In this document: positions 31,808 to 44,727 of the stretch, one piece after another
How the letters are laid out: the number at the start of each line of letters is the position of its first letter
Numbering within the stretch: the first letter of the stretch is position 1
Assembly (NCBI RefSeq): GCF_030247185.1
Contig: NC_080571.1
Location: forward strand, 110,408,067-110,472,066
DNA: 64,000 bases
Direction of reading: 5' to 3'
DNA from: Malaya genurostris
Lineage: Eukaryota > Arthropoda > Insecta > Diptera > Culicidae
Notes under the pieces: generated by a model
Databases searched by the model: none
Told to the model about the DNA's origin: nothing
The model's input: the letters and a program-made list of their open reading frames with translations, nothing else
Position numbers and translations under genes: made by a program

Positions 31808-32207
31808 TAGGCTGTTGCTTCGGATGAACCGAACTTTGTCAGCAGCATCTGGACGTTTCAGTTTTTGGTAGCTTAGCAGAGTATGGTAATTTTGTACATT
31901 TCCAGCGAGCGTTAGGTGGCTCAATATGATAAATGGAAAATGTTTTAACATTTGCAAATTCGATATTGAATAAATTGGTGAGTCAATAGCAATTAAAATT
32001 GAGTAATTTTGAGCATGTTCAACGAGCGTAGGGTGCCTGTATATGGAAAATAGATTTTTTTGACTAATCTCATTTCAATGCTCTATTGATTGGTGTATCA
32101 ATAGTAGTTCGAATTGGATAATTTTTTACATTTTCAGCAAGCGGGGGTGGCGCAATATGAAAATTTGTAAATATTTTGATTTTTACTAATTTTATGTTTT
32201 ATTGAAT

Positions 32208-33729
32208 ACTAGCTGACCCGTCGAACTTCGTCTCTCCCAAAAATTATTTGTTCGAATTTATGTTTTCGGAGAGCGTAACTATCAAACGACTGAGTGGTAA
32301 CGTTTTTCTCCAATATTTGTCTGAATAATTAACCTACAATCAATGGAATTCGACACACATTCGCTTTAGCCCAAAAATGTGAAAATGTGAAAACCTTCTA
32401 TTTAGTAAAAATAGAACAAATGAACAGACTCACCGACTCTCATCCTTTGAATCAATATACTGAACGGAGATCCCTCTCTAATGGCTTCAACATAATGGAT
32501 ATAAAGTGCCACGTTTTGCGTTCCTGATGTGACTCTTACTTCAGGTAATCGATAAAAAAGCTCACTAACACAATGTTGTATTGATAAACTTAGCACAATA
32601 TTGAAGAATTTCTAGAGTTGTTCATTCGGTAGAGTAGGATATACCTATATACAATTTGTATTAAGCCCAAGTAACCAAAAGTTCGTAAAAAAGATTTGTC
32701 TTAAGCAGCTTACAAAGCATTCTGAACAGTCCGTTTTAAGGAATTACTCTCACTTGAATGTTCACCCGACGCAACAGAACAAACTTTGAAGCAGTACCTT
32801 GTACAGCTTTTAAGCAAAGAGAAAGTTTTCTCAGAACTTATTCTGTATGTTCAAATTGCTAAAATGTGCCACGCGTACTTTAGAGCTCTAATAAAGCGGA
32901 TATTTTTCATGTACTGTTGATAATTTTTTTGCTTTTTTGCTTGGAGAATCGACGCTTAATGATATTGATCCTACCAATTTGAACATTCTTCACAGAATAT
33001 GAAATATGAAATATAAATATTACAGTCTCAATCCATTATGGTAATCACCTTGACCTATCAACTAATCATTGATATCTAATTGCCACTTATTGTGTGCGCT
33101 TAGTCTAATCTAAATCATTAGAAAGCAAAATGCAAGGAAAAACTCTCAGTTTGGCCTTAGTGCTTCTACAGTACAATCTTTTCATCGATTCATTTAAAAT
33201 TTTACTGAATTGTTAAACTCGAGCCCGCGATGACTAATACTATTCATCTGACTCCATTGAACACAATTCATCAACTGGTAAATGATATAAGAAGTTTTAC
33301 TCCTGCCTACAGCGTTTTTCTAGAACAGTCATATGCATTCCGTCATTGAGTCATATGGTAAGCAATAATTTTGATACCCAATTAAGCACGTGGCTCGAAA
33401 TGACGAATAACTCGTAGCCCGCCAAACTATTTTTTAACGATCTAGTATTCTTTCCTTCGACGGTCAAGCACTTATGCAACTCGTTGCGCGCCATCAATCG
33501 TAAATCTAGCAATCATTGGCGACTTTTTCAGTGGAAATTTCCATTGTCCATACAAAATAACTTTATTGGTTTTTCCCCCTTTTCCGGTAAGTTTTCCTAA
33601 TTTTTTTGATGTACGAACCCGGTGGGGGTAAAAACTGATCAAACAAAAAAAAAGCATCTCAATCCGTCCATCCGTTCTTTCGTGATGCGATTACAAAGAA
33701 TGATCTCTGCATTTTTATATATATATAGA
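32208..33729 (+). mobile_element. (TA)n-tailed element, copy 1 of head-to-tail pair
   Basis: It starts ACTAGCTGACCCGTCGAACT and ends 'gatctctgcatttttatata'. It is followed directly by a second copy. The 7-bp ATTGAAT lies before it (32201-32207) and after copy 2 (37636-37642). The body is non-coding and AT-rich. It looks like a retroposon with a TA-repeat tail; the family is not identified. Confidence 0.6.
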
Positions 33730-34029
33730 CTAGCTGACCCGTCGAACTTCGTCTCGCCTGAAATTATTTTTTTAAATTTGTGTTTTCGAACAGCAGAGTT
33801 GCCAAACGTTAATGTTTCTTATCATTATTTTACTGATTACTTGGCTTACAATAAACGAATTACGACAAATTCATATCCAACACAATAACTTCGTCCCGAA
33901 GAAGAAATATCATCAAGAATTATTGTGGATATGTTCAATGCTTTTGTTACGCAAAAACTAAACAAATGCACCGTTTGCGATCTCATCCTTCGAGTCAGTG
34001 TATTGGACAGAGATTGTAGATCTCTCTCA

Positions 34030-35050
34030 AACTAAAGATTTGACATGTGGGATGATGGATTGGATTGAATCATATCTGACTGGTCGTAGTATGACCGTGA
34101 GAATTGGCGACTGCGTTACTCCATCATTCATCGTGAGCTCTGGCGTTCCTCAAGGAAGCCATCTAGGACCATTCATATTTCTGCTATATCTAAATGCTCT
34201 GAATTTTGCATTGCAATGCATGAAGCTATCATTTGCCGACGATTTCAAACTGTTTCATCTCATCAAATATCTGAAAGACTCAAACTTCTTGCAGTCACAG
34301 TTGGATGTATTTTCTAACTGGTGCAACGTCAACAGAATGGTTATTAACGCCTTCAAATGCTTCGTTATCTCCTTCTCTCATAAACGAACCACGACCATGT
34401 ATGATTACACTATTTCGCAAGCTGTACTAAAACGGGAGACATCAATTAAGGATCTAGGAGTGTTATTGGATTCAAAACTTAGTTTCAAAGATCACATAGA
34501 ATATAACCTCTCTAAAGCATTAAAGATGCTAGGATTCATCTCTCGCATCTCAAAAAATTTCAATAACATATACTGCCTGAAATCGTTATATTGCGCTCTA
34601 GTTCGCGAGTATGCTGTTGTTGTTTGGGCACCACATTATCAAACAGATAAGCTACGCATTGAAACTGTTCAGTGCAAGTTCATTCGTTTTGCTTTGCGTC
34701 GCCTGCCCTGGAGAGATCCATTTAATCTTCCAAGCTACGAAAATCGTTGTAGGCTCATACATTTCGATTTGCTATCTGTCCGTGATACACAAAAAGCTGT
34801 TTTCGTCGCGGACCTCATCCAATCTCGAATTGATAGTGCAGATCTCCTACAACAGCTAAGTTTTGACATTCTTCGGCGTAATTTGCGGTTTAATCCCTTT
34901 CTCAGAATTCCTCGTGCTAGAACTAACTATGGCTTCAATGAACCGTTTTCGAGTATATGTCGCGTATTCAATACTTGCTCTGATGGATTCAATTTCAATT
35001 TATCTCGTAACGCCATTAAAACCCGTTTTCTCCAAATATTTTCCTGCTAG
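34030..35050 (+). CDS. Partial LINE ORF2 (RT C-terminal half)
   Basis: About 340 codons remain open; the open frame extends back to 33998, but the first ~10 codons are host-element sequence. It starts inside RT (MMDWIESYLTGRS) and contains SGVPQGSHLGPFIFLLYLN, the catalytic FADD, IKDLGVLLDSKLSFKDH, and the C-terminal FIRFALRRLPWRDP block. Endonuclease and the RT N-terminal fingers are missing, so it is not functional. It is closest to the copy at 39800-43911 (shared SGxPQGSHLGP, FADDxKLF). Confidence 0.85.
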
Positions 35051-35262
35051 TTTTATTAGGATAATTAGTCAATATGAATAGTTGTTAGTTAGCTTTGTAG
35101 TTTAAATAAGGGTAATTTAAGATTTCGTTATGTATCATTTGGTCAAATGTTATTTGTTGATACAAAAGATGAGAATGTTTTATGCCTGCTGGAGAAGGAG
35201 AACCAAAATCTCAGCTCCAGCAGGCTTTTCCCTTGCTCCTAAATAAACAAATAAATAAATTA
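34030..35262 (+). mobile_element. 5'-truncated CR1-like LINE
   Basis: RT-containing 3' fragment ending in 'cttttcccttgctcctaaat' plus AAACAAATAAATAAAT. The upstream boundary is where similarity to copy 1 of the host element stops, after 'agatctctctcaa'. Confidence 0.8.
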
Positions 35263-36337
35263 ACAGATGGATGAAAAAGAGATGACCAAGATAAATACTT
35301 TAAATTGACCCCACAAATTTTCAAAAGCAGCCCTCGGGGATTGTTGTTTATCATTGAATATTAAGACTTATTTGTACTGAAGACGTTTAAAATTTAATAG
35401 CAAATCCTTAGGGATTATCGAAAGTAATAAACTAATTTTGAACGGTTGTCCACAACCTACTTCACCGCTAGTGATATTTTTTAGTTAATGTTTGATGAAT
35501 GTTCGTAGCAGGATAATGACAGGATCAATTTTCGATTAACGAATTAGTGATAAAATGAAAAATACTTGGACATTCGAAAGTTCAAATTACCCTTTTATTA
35601 AATATTGTGTCCATTAACTTTGACATGAACGCTATATTCGTTCAAGAATTGTATCAAAAGGCCTCTCATTCGTCGAGCCACCACATCGGTTTGCTTAGTA
35701 TTCAGTCCTGAGAATCAATATTCTGTTCTAGCGGAGTGAACATGAGGAGTGATTATACCAGTATTCTTCGTATCGTTAAAGCCAATGTATAAAACAGCAG
35801 ATCTCACAACTGATGGTTCTTATATGCCACGATTTCTCCTTCAGATATGATATTCACGATTCGCATATGGTAATTCGTCAAGTAATCCAAAGTTCGGAAA
35901 ATGAAATGATTTGGCATAAGCAGCTTACAAATGTCATGAATAGCATCCTAAGCAAACCGTTTTGAAGTAAACCACTCTTGAAAACTCACTCGAATCGGCT
36001 GAACAAACGTCAGCATGCTAAATGCAAGGAAAATATTGTCATCTGAACTCATTATTTCAACAGCAGAATCCTATCATTGATACGTAAAAAAATCGTTACA
36101 TAATTTGATTTGTTCAACTCACGCCCACGATGGCCAACATAATTCATTTAACTACATCTACTGGTAAATGACATTAGAACTTGTGTTTCTGTTTACGGTA
36201 TAGCTAAAACAGTCATTTGGCAAGTAATGATTTTGATACCCTATTAAGCACATGTTTCCAAATGACGAATCAATCATGCTTGTAAAATCTCCACCCAAAT
36301 CTACTCGTTGCGCGCCAAACGATTTTTCAAAGATCTA

Positions 36338-37204
36338 CACACTTAGAAAATTTCGCAGAATTCGGTAATTTTTTACCGAATTTTCAACAGCTGAACATTC
36401 GGTAATCAGTTCGGTAATTAAATTGATTACCGATCGTTCGGTAATTGCTGAACTGTCAAACAACTAACGTAAACTGTAAACCAATTGTATCTAACTGATT
36501 GTTTGGTAATTTTTTATTTGTTTGTTTTCCTTCGGTTAAAATTCTGGATTTTCGGATTGCAAAAAACAACACAAATTCACAAAAACGAATTAAGGAAATT
36601 CCAACCTTCTGTGGCTATGGTTTTATTCCACAAAAAATTAAATCAAATGTTCCGGCTGACCGGAATTATGAATGCCTTCCAAAACACTGCACAATCCGTC
36701 GACTCCACCAGAAACTATCCTCGAACGATTTGTATAGGCAGCAAGTGGACAAGTGATACAATTTTTTTTCCGCCTGTAAGTAAACAAAAAGCTTTTAGTG
36801 GTTCAAATGTTTTAAAAATGTTAGCACCTGTATCTCAATCCATTCGATAAACTCTTCGAGATTTTTTTCGTTTGGTTAATAAAAAGACAATGAAAATTTT
36901 AATAACTTTTTGACAGTTGGTTTCACGACAATCAGTTTTCACAGAAGTTCGGTTATGGGAAGATAATTTAACTATACGGACGGTATTTTTTTACCGTACT
37001 CGGCGACTATTCAAATTACCGTATGAATTGTATATCTATTTACAGAATTCTGTAATGAAAACTTGCGTAAAACTGATCGTCCGGTAAAAATTTGCATAAT
37101 TGTTGTAAAATGAAGTTCATGTACCGAAATATCGGTAATTTCTGTTGATTACCGAAAATTTTCGTCAAAAAAATTACCGAACAACGGAATCGAATCTTAG
37201 TGTG
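36338..37204. mobile_element. TA-flanked MITE rich in GGTAAT motifs
   Basis: Ends are CACACTTAGAAAATTTCG (left) and CACACTAAGATTCG (right, other strand). TA flanks it at 36336-36337 and 37205-37206. The uninterrupted site 'gatctagtattctttc' is kept in copy 1 near 33438. About fifteen TTCGGTAAT/ATTACCGAA-type motifs lie in the two subterminal regions. Confidence 0.8.
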
Positions 37205-37477
37205 TAGTATTCTTTTCTTCAACGGCAAAATACTGAGCATCTCCTTGCGCGCCAAACATCAATTGTAGATCTAGCAATCATTGGCGACTTTTTCAGTGGA
37301 AAATTCCATTGTCCATACAAAATAACTTTATTGATTTTCCCACTTTTCCGGTAAGTTTTCATAATTTTTTTGATGTACGAACCCGGTGGGGATAAAAACT
37401 GATCAAACGAAAAAAAAAAAGCATCTCAATCCGTCCATCCGCTCTTACGTGATGCGATTACAAAGAATGATCTCTGC

Positions 37478-38290
<813 letters not shown>

Positions 38291-38639
38291 GGTAGTGAAC
38301 CATCGGATTTAAACATGCAAATCGTCGAAGTGCCTGTAGTTTTGACTGCAATTTTTAACGCGCTATTGCTTTGCTCATCAACTGAAATAGAATTTAGTCT
38401 TGATGCTGTAGGTAGGCATTTCATCGAACCATAAATAATAAAACTTCGCATCGAATAGAGCTCAATTGACCATCGCCATATTGCTCCGCCGAACAGCAGC
38501 AAACTTTACCATAAACCGAATGAACAGCTTTCGCATATTTTTGCTAGGAAAATATTTCTAAACAAATATGTACAAAGCATTGGTGTTCGGTTTCCGCATT
38601 ACCACTGGCATGGAATTGTAGATTTAAAAATTACAATTT

Positions 38640-39790
38640 CCATATTAGGCCATCCAGCGCTCGCTGAGAATATCCAAAATTAACAAACGTCGCTCGCTCG
38701 TTAAAAACGCCCAAAATCATGAAATTTTATCTGCTACTGATTCGCTCATCAATTGAACATTAAAATAGCAAAAATCAAAATATTTTAAAATTTCTATGTT
38801 AAACTCCCCTACGATCGCTGAAAATGATCAACATCATATTATTTGAACAGCTATTGATTCATCAATCAATAGACTATCGAATTGACATTAGTCAAAAACA
38901 ACAATTTTACTGATAGAACCACCCTATGGTCACTGAAAATGTCAAAAATTAGCAATTTGTAATTGTCATTAATTCACTATTAAATGAAACATTTTATCAG
39001 CAAAAGTCAAAATTTTTACAAGTTTTCATATTGCGCCATCCTACACTCACCGGAAATCCAAATTTTAAAATTGCGCCACTCTACGTTCTCTGAAAATGTC
39101 TAAATTTATCCAAGTTGAACTGCTATTGATTCAACAATCAATAGAACATCAAATTTTAATACGCTCGTTGAAAATACCTGAAATTACTCAATTTTCTTTG
39201 TTGTTGACTCACTAGTTTATTAAACATCGAATTTGCAAGAGTAAAAAAATCCCTTTTCATGTTGAGCCACTCTGAAATGTTCCAAATTATTCAATTCTTA
39301 TTGTTATTGATTCTATAACAAAAAACCATAACATTTGCAAAAGATCCAAAACTTACTATTTTCCATATCGAGCCACCCTACGCACACTGATAATGTCCAA
39401 AATAATACCATTTGAATTGCTATTGATCGATTTATCAATCGAACAAAACAATTTTCTTTTGTGCTGATCACATGTGCATTGATAATTTCAAAACCAGGAT
39501 GCGAGAACTGAATTCAACAAACCATCGTATCGATGGTCCGCCAACCGAACGGTTCGAATCAGATTGCTTCGCCGAACACCGAGCACAGAACACCTTCGCA
39601 TTAACCGAGGGAATAGTTTTCGAATCTATCGCGTGCTTACGCTCGGTGAACATTTTTGAGTGAATTTGCAGAAGCATCGGCGTTCGGTTCGCAATTTACT
39701 ACCACTGGTGACTACTGACCGATCGCATCACACTCACTCTGACATACATGTCATTTTTCTGCTGAACTTGAATGAACGGAGCTCTGCCCA
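38640..39790 (-). repeat. Foldback-like element: repeat array, inverted orientation
   Basis: The same unit is read on the minus strand: 'catattaggccatccagcgctcgctg' in variant forms near 38643, 38810, 38920, 39028, 39068, 39262 and 39366. The outer end (39700-39790) mirrors 30590-30680. The core between arms (38290-38640) has no recognisable gene. Confidence 0.5.
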
Positions 39791-39799
39791 GTGTGACTC

Positions 39800-40467
39800 A
39801 ATCGGACGGAGTTGTGGTCACTTTTAATGACGAAATATTAATCGTTGGGGATTTTAACTTTTCCAATCTAAAATGGCAACCAGCTTCGAACGGCTTTCTT
39901 TTCGCGGATCCTTCGCAGTCATCCTTTCATGCTGGCAGTATCAGTTTGCTTGATCGTTACAGCCCAAATCTGATGCGCCAATTCAACCACGTGACGAATG
40001 AAAACAATAAAATACTGCATCTTTGTTTTTCGAGTAAATCCGATTCCGCTCCCAAGATTGCTGCTGCACCCGTTCCTATGGTGAAATATGTAAAGCACCA
40101 CCCTCCTTTATGCCTTGAGATAGAAGCTTCTCGGCAGTCTCATAGCTCCAATGTGGATGGAACCGTCAGATACGATTATAAAAAAGCAGACTATAGAAAA
40201 ATTATCGACTTTTTGTCGAATATTGATTGGAGTGAAGTTCTCGACAAAGACGATGCAAATCTTGCTGTTCAGACTTTTTCCAATATTTTGACGTATGCTA
40301 TAGATCATTATGTGCCGAAACGACTAAGTAATACTTTCAGACAAGCTCCATGGCAAACTACTGAATTGAAACGATTACAATCATCTAAAAGATCTGCGTT
40401 AAAAAAATTCCAAGCATGGCGGGTATGCACTGCGCGCAAACTACGTACACATCAACTCTTTATATAA
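39800..40467 (+). pseudogene. LINE ORF2 remnant: endonuclease C-terminal part
   Basis: It contains ILIVGDFNFSNLKW (an endonuclease motif with the catalytic Asp/Asn) and KHHPPLCLEI in the place of SDHxP. It runs to KKFQAWR and then loses frame at 'ctttatataaaagg'. The first ~9 codons of the open frame (from 39772) belong to the neighbouring repeat. Confidence 0.8.
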
Positions 40468-40519
40468 AAGGACAGCAAAACGTTGCTACGCACGTTACCT
40501 TCGGAATGTTCAGAACAAA

Positions 40520-41632
40520 TTGAAGTCTGATCCTAAATCTTTTTGGAAGTACGTAAACGACCAACGAAAAGAATCGAATTTGCACTCGTCGATGGTATAT
40601 GGGATAAGTGTTGGAACTAATCTAGATGAAATTTGTCAACTGTTTTCCGAAAAGTTTTCCAGCGTTTTCTCCAATGAAGTGCTGTCACCGAACAAAATCG
40701 CCCAAGCAGCAAAGAACGTTCCATTATCACATCAGTTGTTGGATACTATCAGTGTTGACGAAGATTCAGTAAAAATGGCTATCGCCAAAATGAAATCTTC
40801 GAGCTCTTCCGGACCCGATGGTATTCCTGCAATCTTTGTGAAAAAATGCTCCATCGGTTCAATTTCACCAATCTGCCAAATTTTTCGTTTATCGCTAACA
40901 TCTGGGATCTTCCCTGATTCCTGGAAGTTTTCATACATGTTTCCAGTTCATAAAAAAGGAGACAAAAAAGACATCGACAACTACCGTGGAATTACCTCGC
41001 TCAGTGCTATTCCAAAGCTTTTCGAAATGGTGATACTTGAATCTATATTCAACCATTGTAGATGGTTTATTGCAGAAACACAACATGGGTTTATGCCGAA
41101 ACGGTCTACGACTACCAATCTCTTGACCTTCACGACGTTTGTGACGGATGCTGTATCCTGCGGTTTACAAACTGACGTTATCTACACGGACCTTTCCGCT
41201 GCCTTTGACAAAATTAGCCACGCCATTACTGTTGCTAAGTTAGACAGATTGGGATTTGGTTCTAACATGCTGCGTTGGTTTTCCTCATACCTTAATAATC
41301 GCCGATTAGCAATCAAGATAAATGACGCTGTATCCAAAGAGTTCATCGCTTCTTCTGGGATTCCACAAGGCAGCCATCTCGGACCTCTGATCTTCCTCCT
41401 GTATTTTAACGATGTGAATCTTACTCTAAATTGTCCACGTTTATCTTTCGCCGATGATCTCAAGCTATTCCAAATAGTTCGAAGTAACGAGGATGCTGTT
41501 TTCCTCCAACACCAACTTGAAATTTTGTCAAAGTGGTGTGAGGTAAATCGAATGGCTTTGAACATTGATAAATGCTCAATCATCTCGTTCACACGCAAAA
41601 AAAAATCCTATAAGATACAACTACTGCCTTGA
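40520..41632 (+). pseudogene. LINE ORF2 remnant: reverse transcriptase
   Basis: 370 codons: KSDPKSFWKYVNDQRK, SSSSSGPDGIPAIFVKK, FPVHKKGDKKDIDNYRGITS, TQHGFMPKRST, YTDLSAAFDKISH, SGIPQGSHLGPLIFLLYFND and FADDLKLF with both catalytic Asp. It ends prematurely at an A9 run (41599-41607) that shifts the frame. Confidence 0.85.
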
Positions 41633-41871
41633 TGAAGTAGTGATCAACAGAACCACGTGTATTAAGGATCTCGGTGTAATTCTAGACGAGCAATTGTCTT
41701 TCAAGCAGCATATCAACTTGATTGTAGCAAAGGCATCTCGTAGTTTAGGATTTGTGGTGAGAATAGCAAAACATTTCACAGACATTTACTGTTTAAAGTC
41801 TCTATACTGCTCACTCATTCGTACAACGCTCGAGTACTGCTCTACGATATGGAACCCATATTACCTTAACG
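41607..41871 (+). pseudogene. LINE ORF2 remnant after frame slip
   Basis: It continues the protein in another frame (TTCIKDLGVILDEQLSFKQHI, DIYCLKSLYCSLIRTTLEY) until the hAT target duplication at 41864-41871. Confidence 0.8.
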
Positions 41872-42240
41872 CAGGCATGTCCAAACACTGCACTGCACTG
41901 CGTGCTTCATATAATCACCGCCACCGCGTGTATTGAGAATGCCATTGCGTGCCAGTGCACAAATAGAAACACGAAACGCAATATCCGAAGCCACGGTGCT
42001 CGTGGCGCTGTTTTATTTTCGGCGCTGGTGTTTCAAGCTTCGGCATACACCGAAACTGCGTGTTTTCAGTTTCGTTAAACACCGGAGCCGAGTGTTTTCA
42101 ATTTCGCGAAGGCACCGAAGAGCACCCATGCGTTGGTTATATTGTCAATCAATTGAATTCAATCAGACGCGTATTGATGAAAAAAGAATTAATCATTCAA
42201 ACGCATTTTTCGTCATACCGTGGCGCTATAGGTGCTTATA

Positions 42241-43165
42241 AAGGGTGATTTTTTAAGAGCTTGAGAACTTTTTTGAACAATAAAACGCATAAAATTTGCA
42301 AAATCTCATCGGTTCTTTATTTTAAACGTTAGATTGGTACATGACATTTACTTTTTGAAGATAATTTCATTTAAATGTTGACCGCGGCTGCGTCTTAGGT
42401 GGTCCATTCGGAAAATCCGCTTTTTTATCGACAAATTTTGTTCAGCGATGAGGCTCATTTCTGGTTGAATGGCTACGTAAATAAGCAAAATTGCCGCATT
42501 TGGAGTGAAGAGCAACCAGAAGCCGTTCAAGAACTGCCCATGCATCCCGAAAAATGCACTGTTTGGTGTGGTTTGTACGCTGGTGGAATCATTGGACCGT
42601 ATTTTTTCAAAGATGCTGTTGGACGCAACGTTACAGTGAATGGCGATCGCTATCGTTCGATGCTAACAAACTTTTTGTTGCCAAAAATGGAAGAACTGAA
42701 CTTGGTAGACATGTGGTTTCAACAAGATGGCGCTACATGCCACACAGCTCGCGATTCTATGGCCATTTTGAGGGAAAACTTCGGAGAACAATTCATCTCA
42801 AGAAATGGACCGGTAAGTTGGCCACCAAGATCATGCGATTTGACGCCTTTAGACTATTTTTTGTGGGGCTACGTCAAGTCTAAAGTCTACAGAAATAAGC
42901 CAGTAACTATTCCAGCTTTGGAAGACAACATTTCCGAAGAAATTCGGGCTATTCCGGCCGAAATGCTCGAAAAAGTTGCCCAAAATTGGACTTTCCGAAT
43001 GGACCACCTAAGACGCAGCCGCGGTCAACATTTAAATGAAATTATCTTCAAAAAGTAAATGTCATGTACCAATCTAACGTTTAAAATAAAGAACCGATGA
43101 GATTTTGCAAATTTTATGCGTTTTATTGTTTAAAAAAGTTCTCAAGCTCTTAAAAAATCACCCTT
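42241..43165 (+). mobile_element. Mariner-superfamily element with ~180-bp inverted ends
   Basis: The two ends are near-identical inverted copies (42241-42418 versus 42988-43165), starting AAGGGTGATTTTTTAAGAG. TA flanks at 42239-42240 and 43166-43167. The inverted copies include the last ~20 codons of the transposase, so the 5' part of the gene has been replaced by an inverted copy of its 3' end. Confidence 0.85.
42399..43058 (+). CDS. 5'-deleted mariner-type transposase
   Basis: 219 codons. The catalytic core is present: SDEAHFW (first Asp), QQDGATCHTA (second Asp) and CDLTPLDYFLWG (third Asp). By my count 41 residues separate the last two aspartates, like D,D-41-D (rosa/VISITOR-type) elements. 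The N-terminal paired-like DNA-binding domain is missing; the first codons come from the left inverted end. All three catalytic Asp are kept, but without the DNA-binding half it should not transpose. The frame is otherwise clean, which suggests recent origin. Confidence 0.82.
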   Translation: MVHSENPLFYRQILFSDEAHFWLNGYVNKQNCRIWSEEQPEAVQELPMHPEKCTVWCGLYAGGIIGPYFFKDAVGRNVTVNGDRYRSMLTNFLLPKMEELNLVDMWFQQDGATCHTARDSMAILRENFGEQFISRNGPVSWPPRSCDLTPLDYFLWGYVKSKVYRNKPVTIPALEDNISEEIRAIPAEMLEKVAQNWTFRMDHLRRSRGQHLNEIIFKK

Positions 43166-43438
43166 TAGTACAAACAACGTATATGGCAAAATCGGAAACA
43201 CTCGGCTTCGGTGTTTGCCGAAGTCAGGAACACTCGACTTCAGTGCTGCCCGAAAATCCAAACACCGTTGCTTGGCAATTACACGACCACCGGTACGGGT
43301 GCTTTTTCTACTGCGTTCGGTGTGTGTTTTTCAACACGGGCACGAAGCGTAGCATTCAATACTCCTGGTGGTGTGCTCACGAGTGATGGTGAGTACCGTG
43401 CAGAACGGATCCGTGTTTTTGCCATGCCTGCCTTAACG

Positions 43439-43857
43439 GCTCCTACCGAATAGAATCAATACAGCGCAGATTCGTCCGTTTTGCTCTTCGACAGCTACCT
43501 TGGAATAACCCTAACGAGTTGCCTAGCTACGAAAGCCGTGGATTATTGATTGGACTCGATACCCTTGGCATTCGACGTGATTTGTCCCGTGCTATGTTGA
43601 TCGCCGACATGTTGAACAACAAAATAGACTGCCCTGCACTCCTCAGCGAAATTTCGTTAAATGTACGCAGTAGAGCTCTTCGGAATAACGTCTTTCTTCG
43701 ATTACCTCTTAGCCGTACGAATTATGGATATAACGGTGCTATTATTGGTCTACAACGAACTTTCAATGGAGTATCTGCCGGATTCGATTTTCACATTACG
43801 CGTAGCAGAATTCAAACGAATTTTTTAAACATACTTAGAAATAGGAATAGTTTTTAA
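43439..43857 (+). pseudogene. LINE ORF2 remnant, C-terminal part
   Basis: It resumes after the hAT: ESIQRRFVRFALRQLPW-type block, LPSYESRGLLIGLDTLGIRRDLSRAML and IDCPALLSEISLNV. It ends before the LINE 3' UTR. Confidence 0.82.
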
Positions 43858-43911
43858 TCATTGGTACTACACATTGTCTGTTGATTACATGTAAATAAAT
43901 AAATAAATTAC

Positions 43912-44713
43912 TACCCACAATGAACTAGTATAAACGTCGAACTACATTGCAGTCAACAGATTGACATGTGTGTGTGTTTGTGTGTGTCAATCGCATTGAA
44001 AAGTAACATTCGATAGTATTCCGAACAATGAATTTCATTTCTCACGATGAAAACATTAACTGAAACCAGCTCATCGACCCCACAGTTGATATTTCTCCAC
44101 AAAATACCTGTCATTTATTGAAACATACTAAGCACGGCTTACATTAAACAGCTCACAATTCGTGTATTTATCATCCGATGAAACCTAGTTTGCGTAAGAG
44201 CCACAGCAAGTCTAGAAACTCATCTCCAATTAGTATACAAAGCCATCATTGTGTTTAATCCGTGGGCTCAGAACGGCGAATGACGAGGCTTTGCACGTAA
44301 TTTCATTTGTTCTAGTAAAGTATTTCTGGCAAAATTTGATTTGCCAGAACCCTTCTCAATTGATTGCTTTATGGAAATTTGATATCCTTCCACCTGTACA
44401 TGGACTACTTTCCCGGAAAAGCAGAAGATTATGCGTCTTTCGTCTAGCTACTGAACCGTCCGTTATTCGACATTCGCTCACCATTGTGAGACTTTTCGTT
44501 TTGAAACCGAGAGCTGCCTGTCGCTTAAATATTCAATCTCTCTAGGCGGAAAATTGAATTCCCTTCCGAGAGATTGGCTGGTTCAGTCGACAAGCTGTGG
44601 TTGGTTTCCCAGGCAGTGGCGACGGGAATGCGTACCGCAGTTGTCAAGGTGATAATCATTTTCACAAACTATCACGCACAGTGATGTGCTAATTCCCAAC
44701 TAATGTTGCCAGA
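43912..44713. other. Unassigned stretch
   Basis: Nothing is recognised except a short GT run near 43970. It ends at the target site of the Juan-like LINE. Confidence 0.45.
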
Positions 44714-44727
44714 AGTTAACGTTACAG

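Larger units (their letters stand above)
30560..32207 (+). mobile_element. Foldback-like element, left arm
   Basis: The outer end ('ggcagagctccgt', 'tcaagttcagcagaaaaatgac', 'tatgtcagagtga' in two or more short blocks) recurs in inverted orientation at 39700-39790. Inward of it come ~115-bp degenerate repeats with landmarks 'agcg-tagggtggc-caatatg' and 'tcaatagca' (near 31900, 32015, 32140). The arm is interrupted by a mariner (30897-31807) and ends where the dimeric insertion starts. The 148-codon frame at 30530-30976 lies in this arm and shows no known motif. Confidence 0.5.
41872..43430. mobile_element. hAT element (non-autonomous) with nested mariner
   Basis: Inverted ends are CAGGCATG...CATGCCTG, extended as CAGGCATGTCCAAACAC and CAGGCATGGCAAAAACAC. 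An 8-bp duplication, CCTTAACG, lies at 41864-41871 and 43431-43438. Removing the nested mariner leaves about 630 bp, without any transposase. The interior has repeated 'cggtgtt/aacaccg' motifs. It interrupts LINE coding sequence exactly. Confidence 0.85.
39800..43911 (+). mobile_element. CR1-like LINE, broken, split by a hAT element
   Basis: A 5'-truncated LINE from the late endonuclease through RT to an AAATAAATAAAT tail. The coding frame is broken near 40460 and 41600 and by the 1.56-kb hAT insertion at 41872-43430. Confidence 0.85.
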
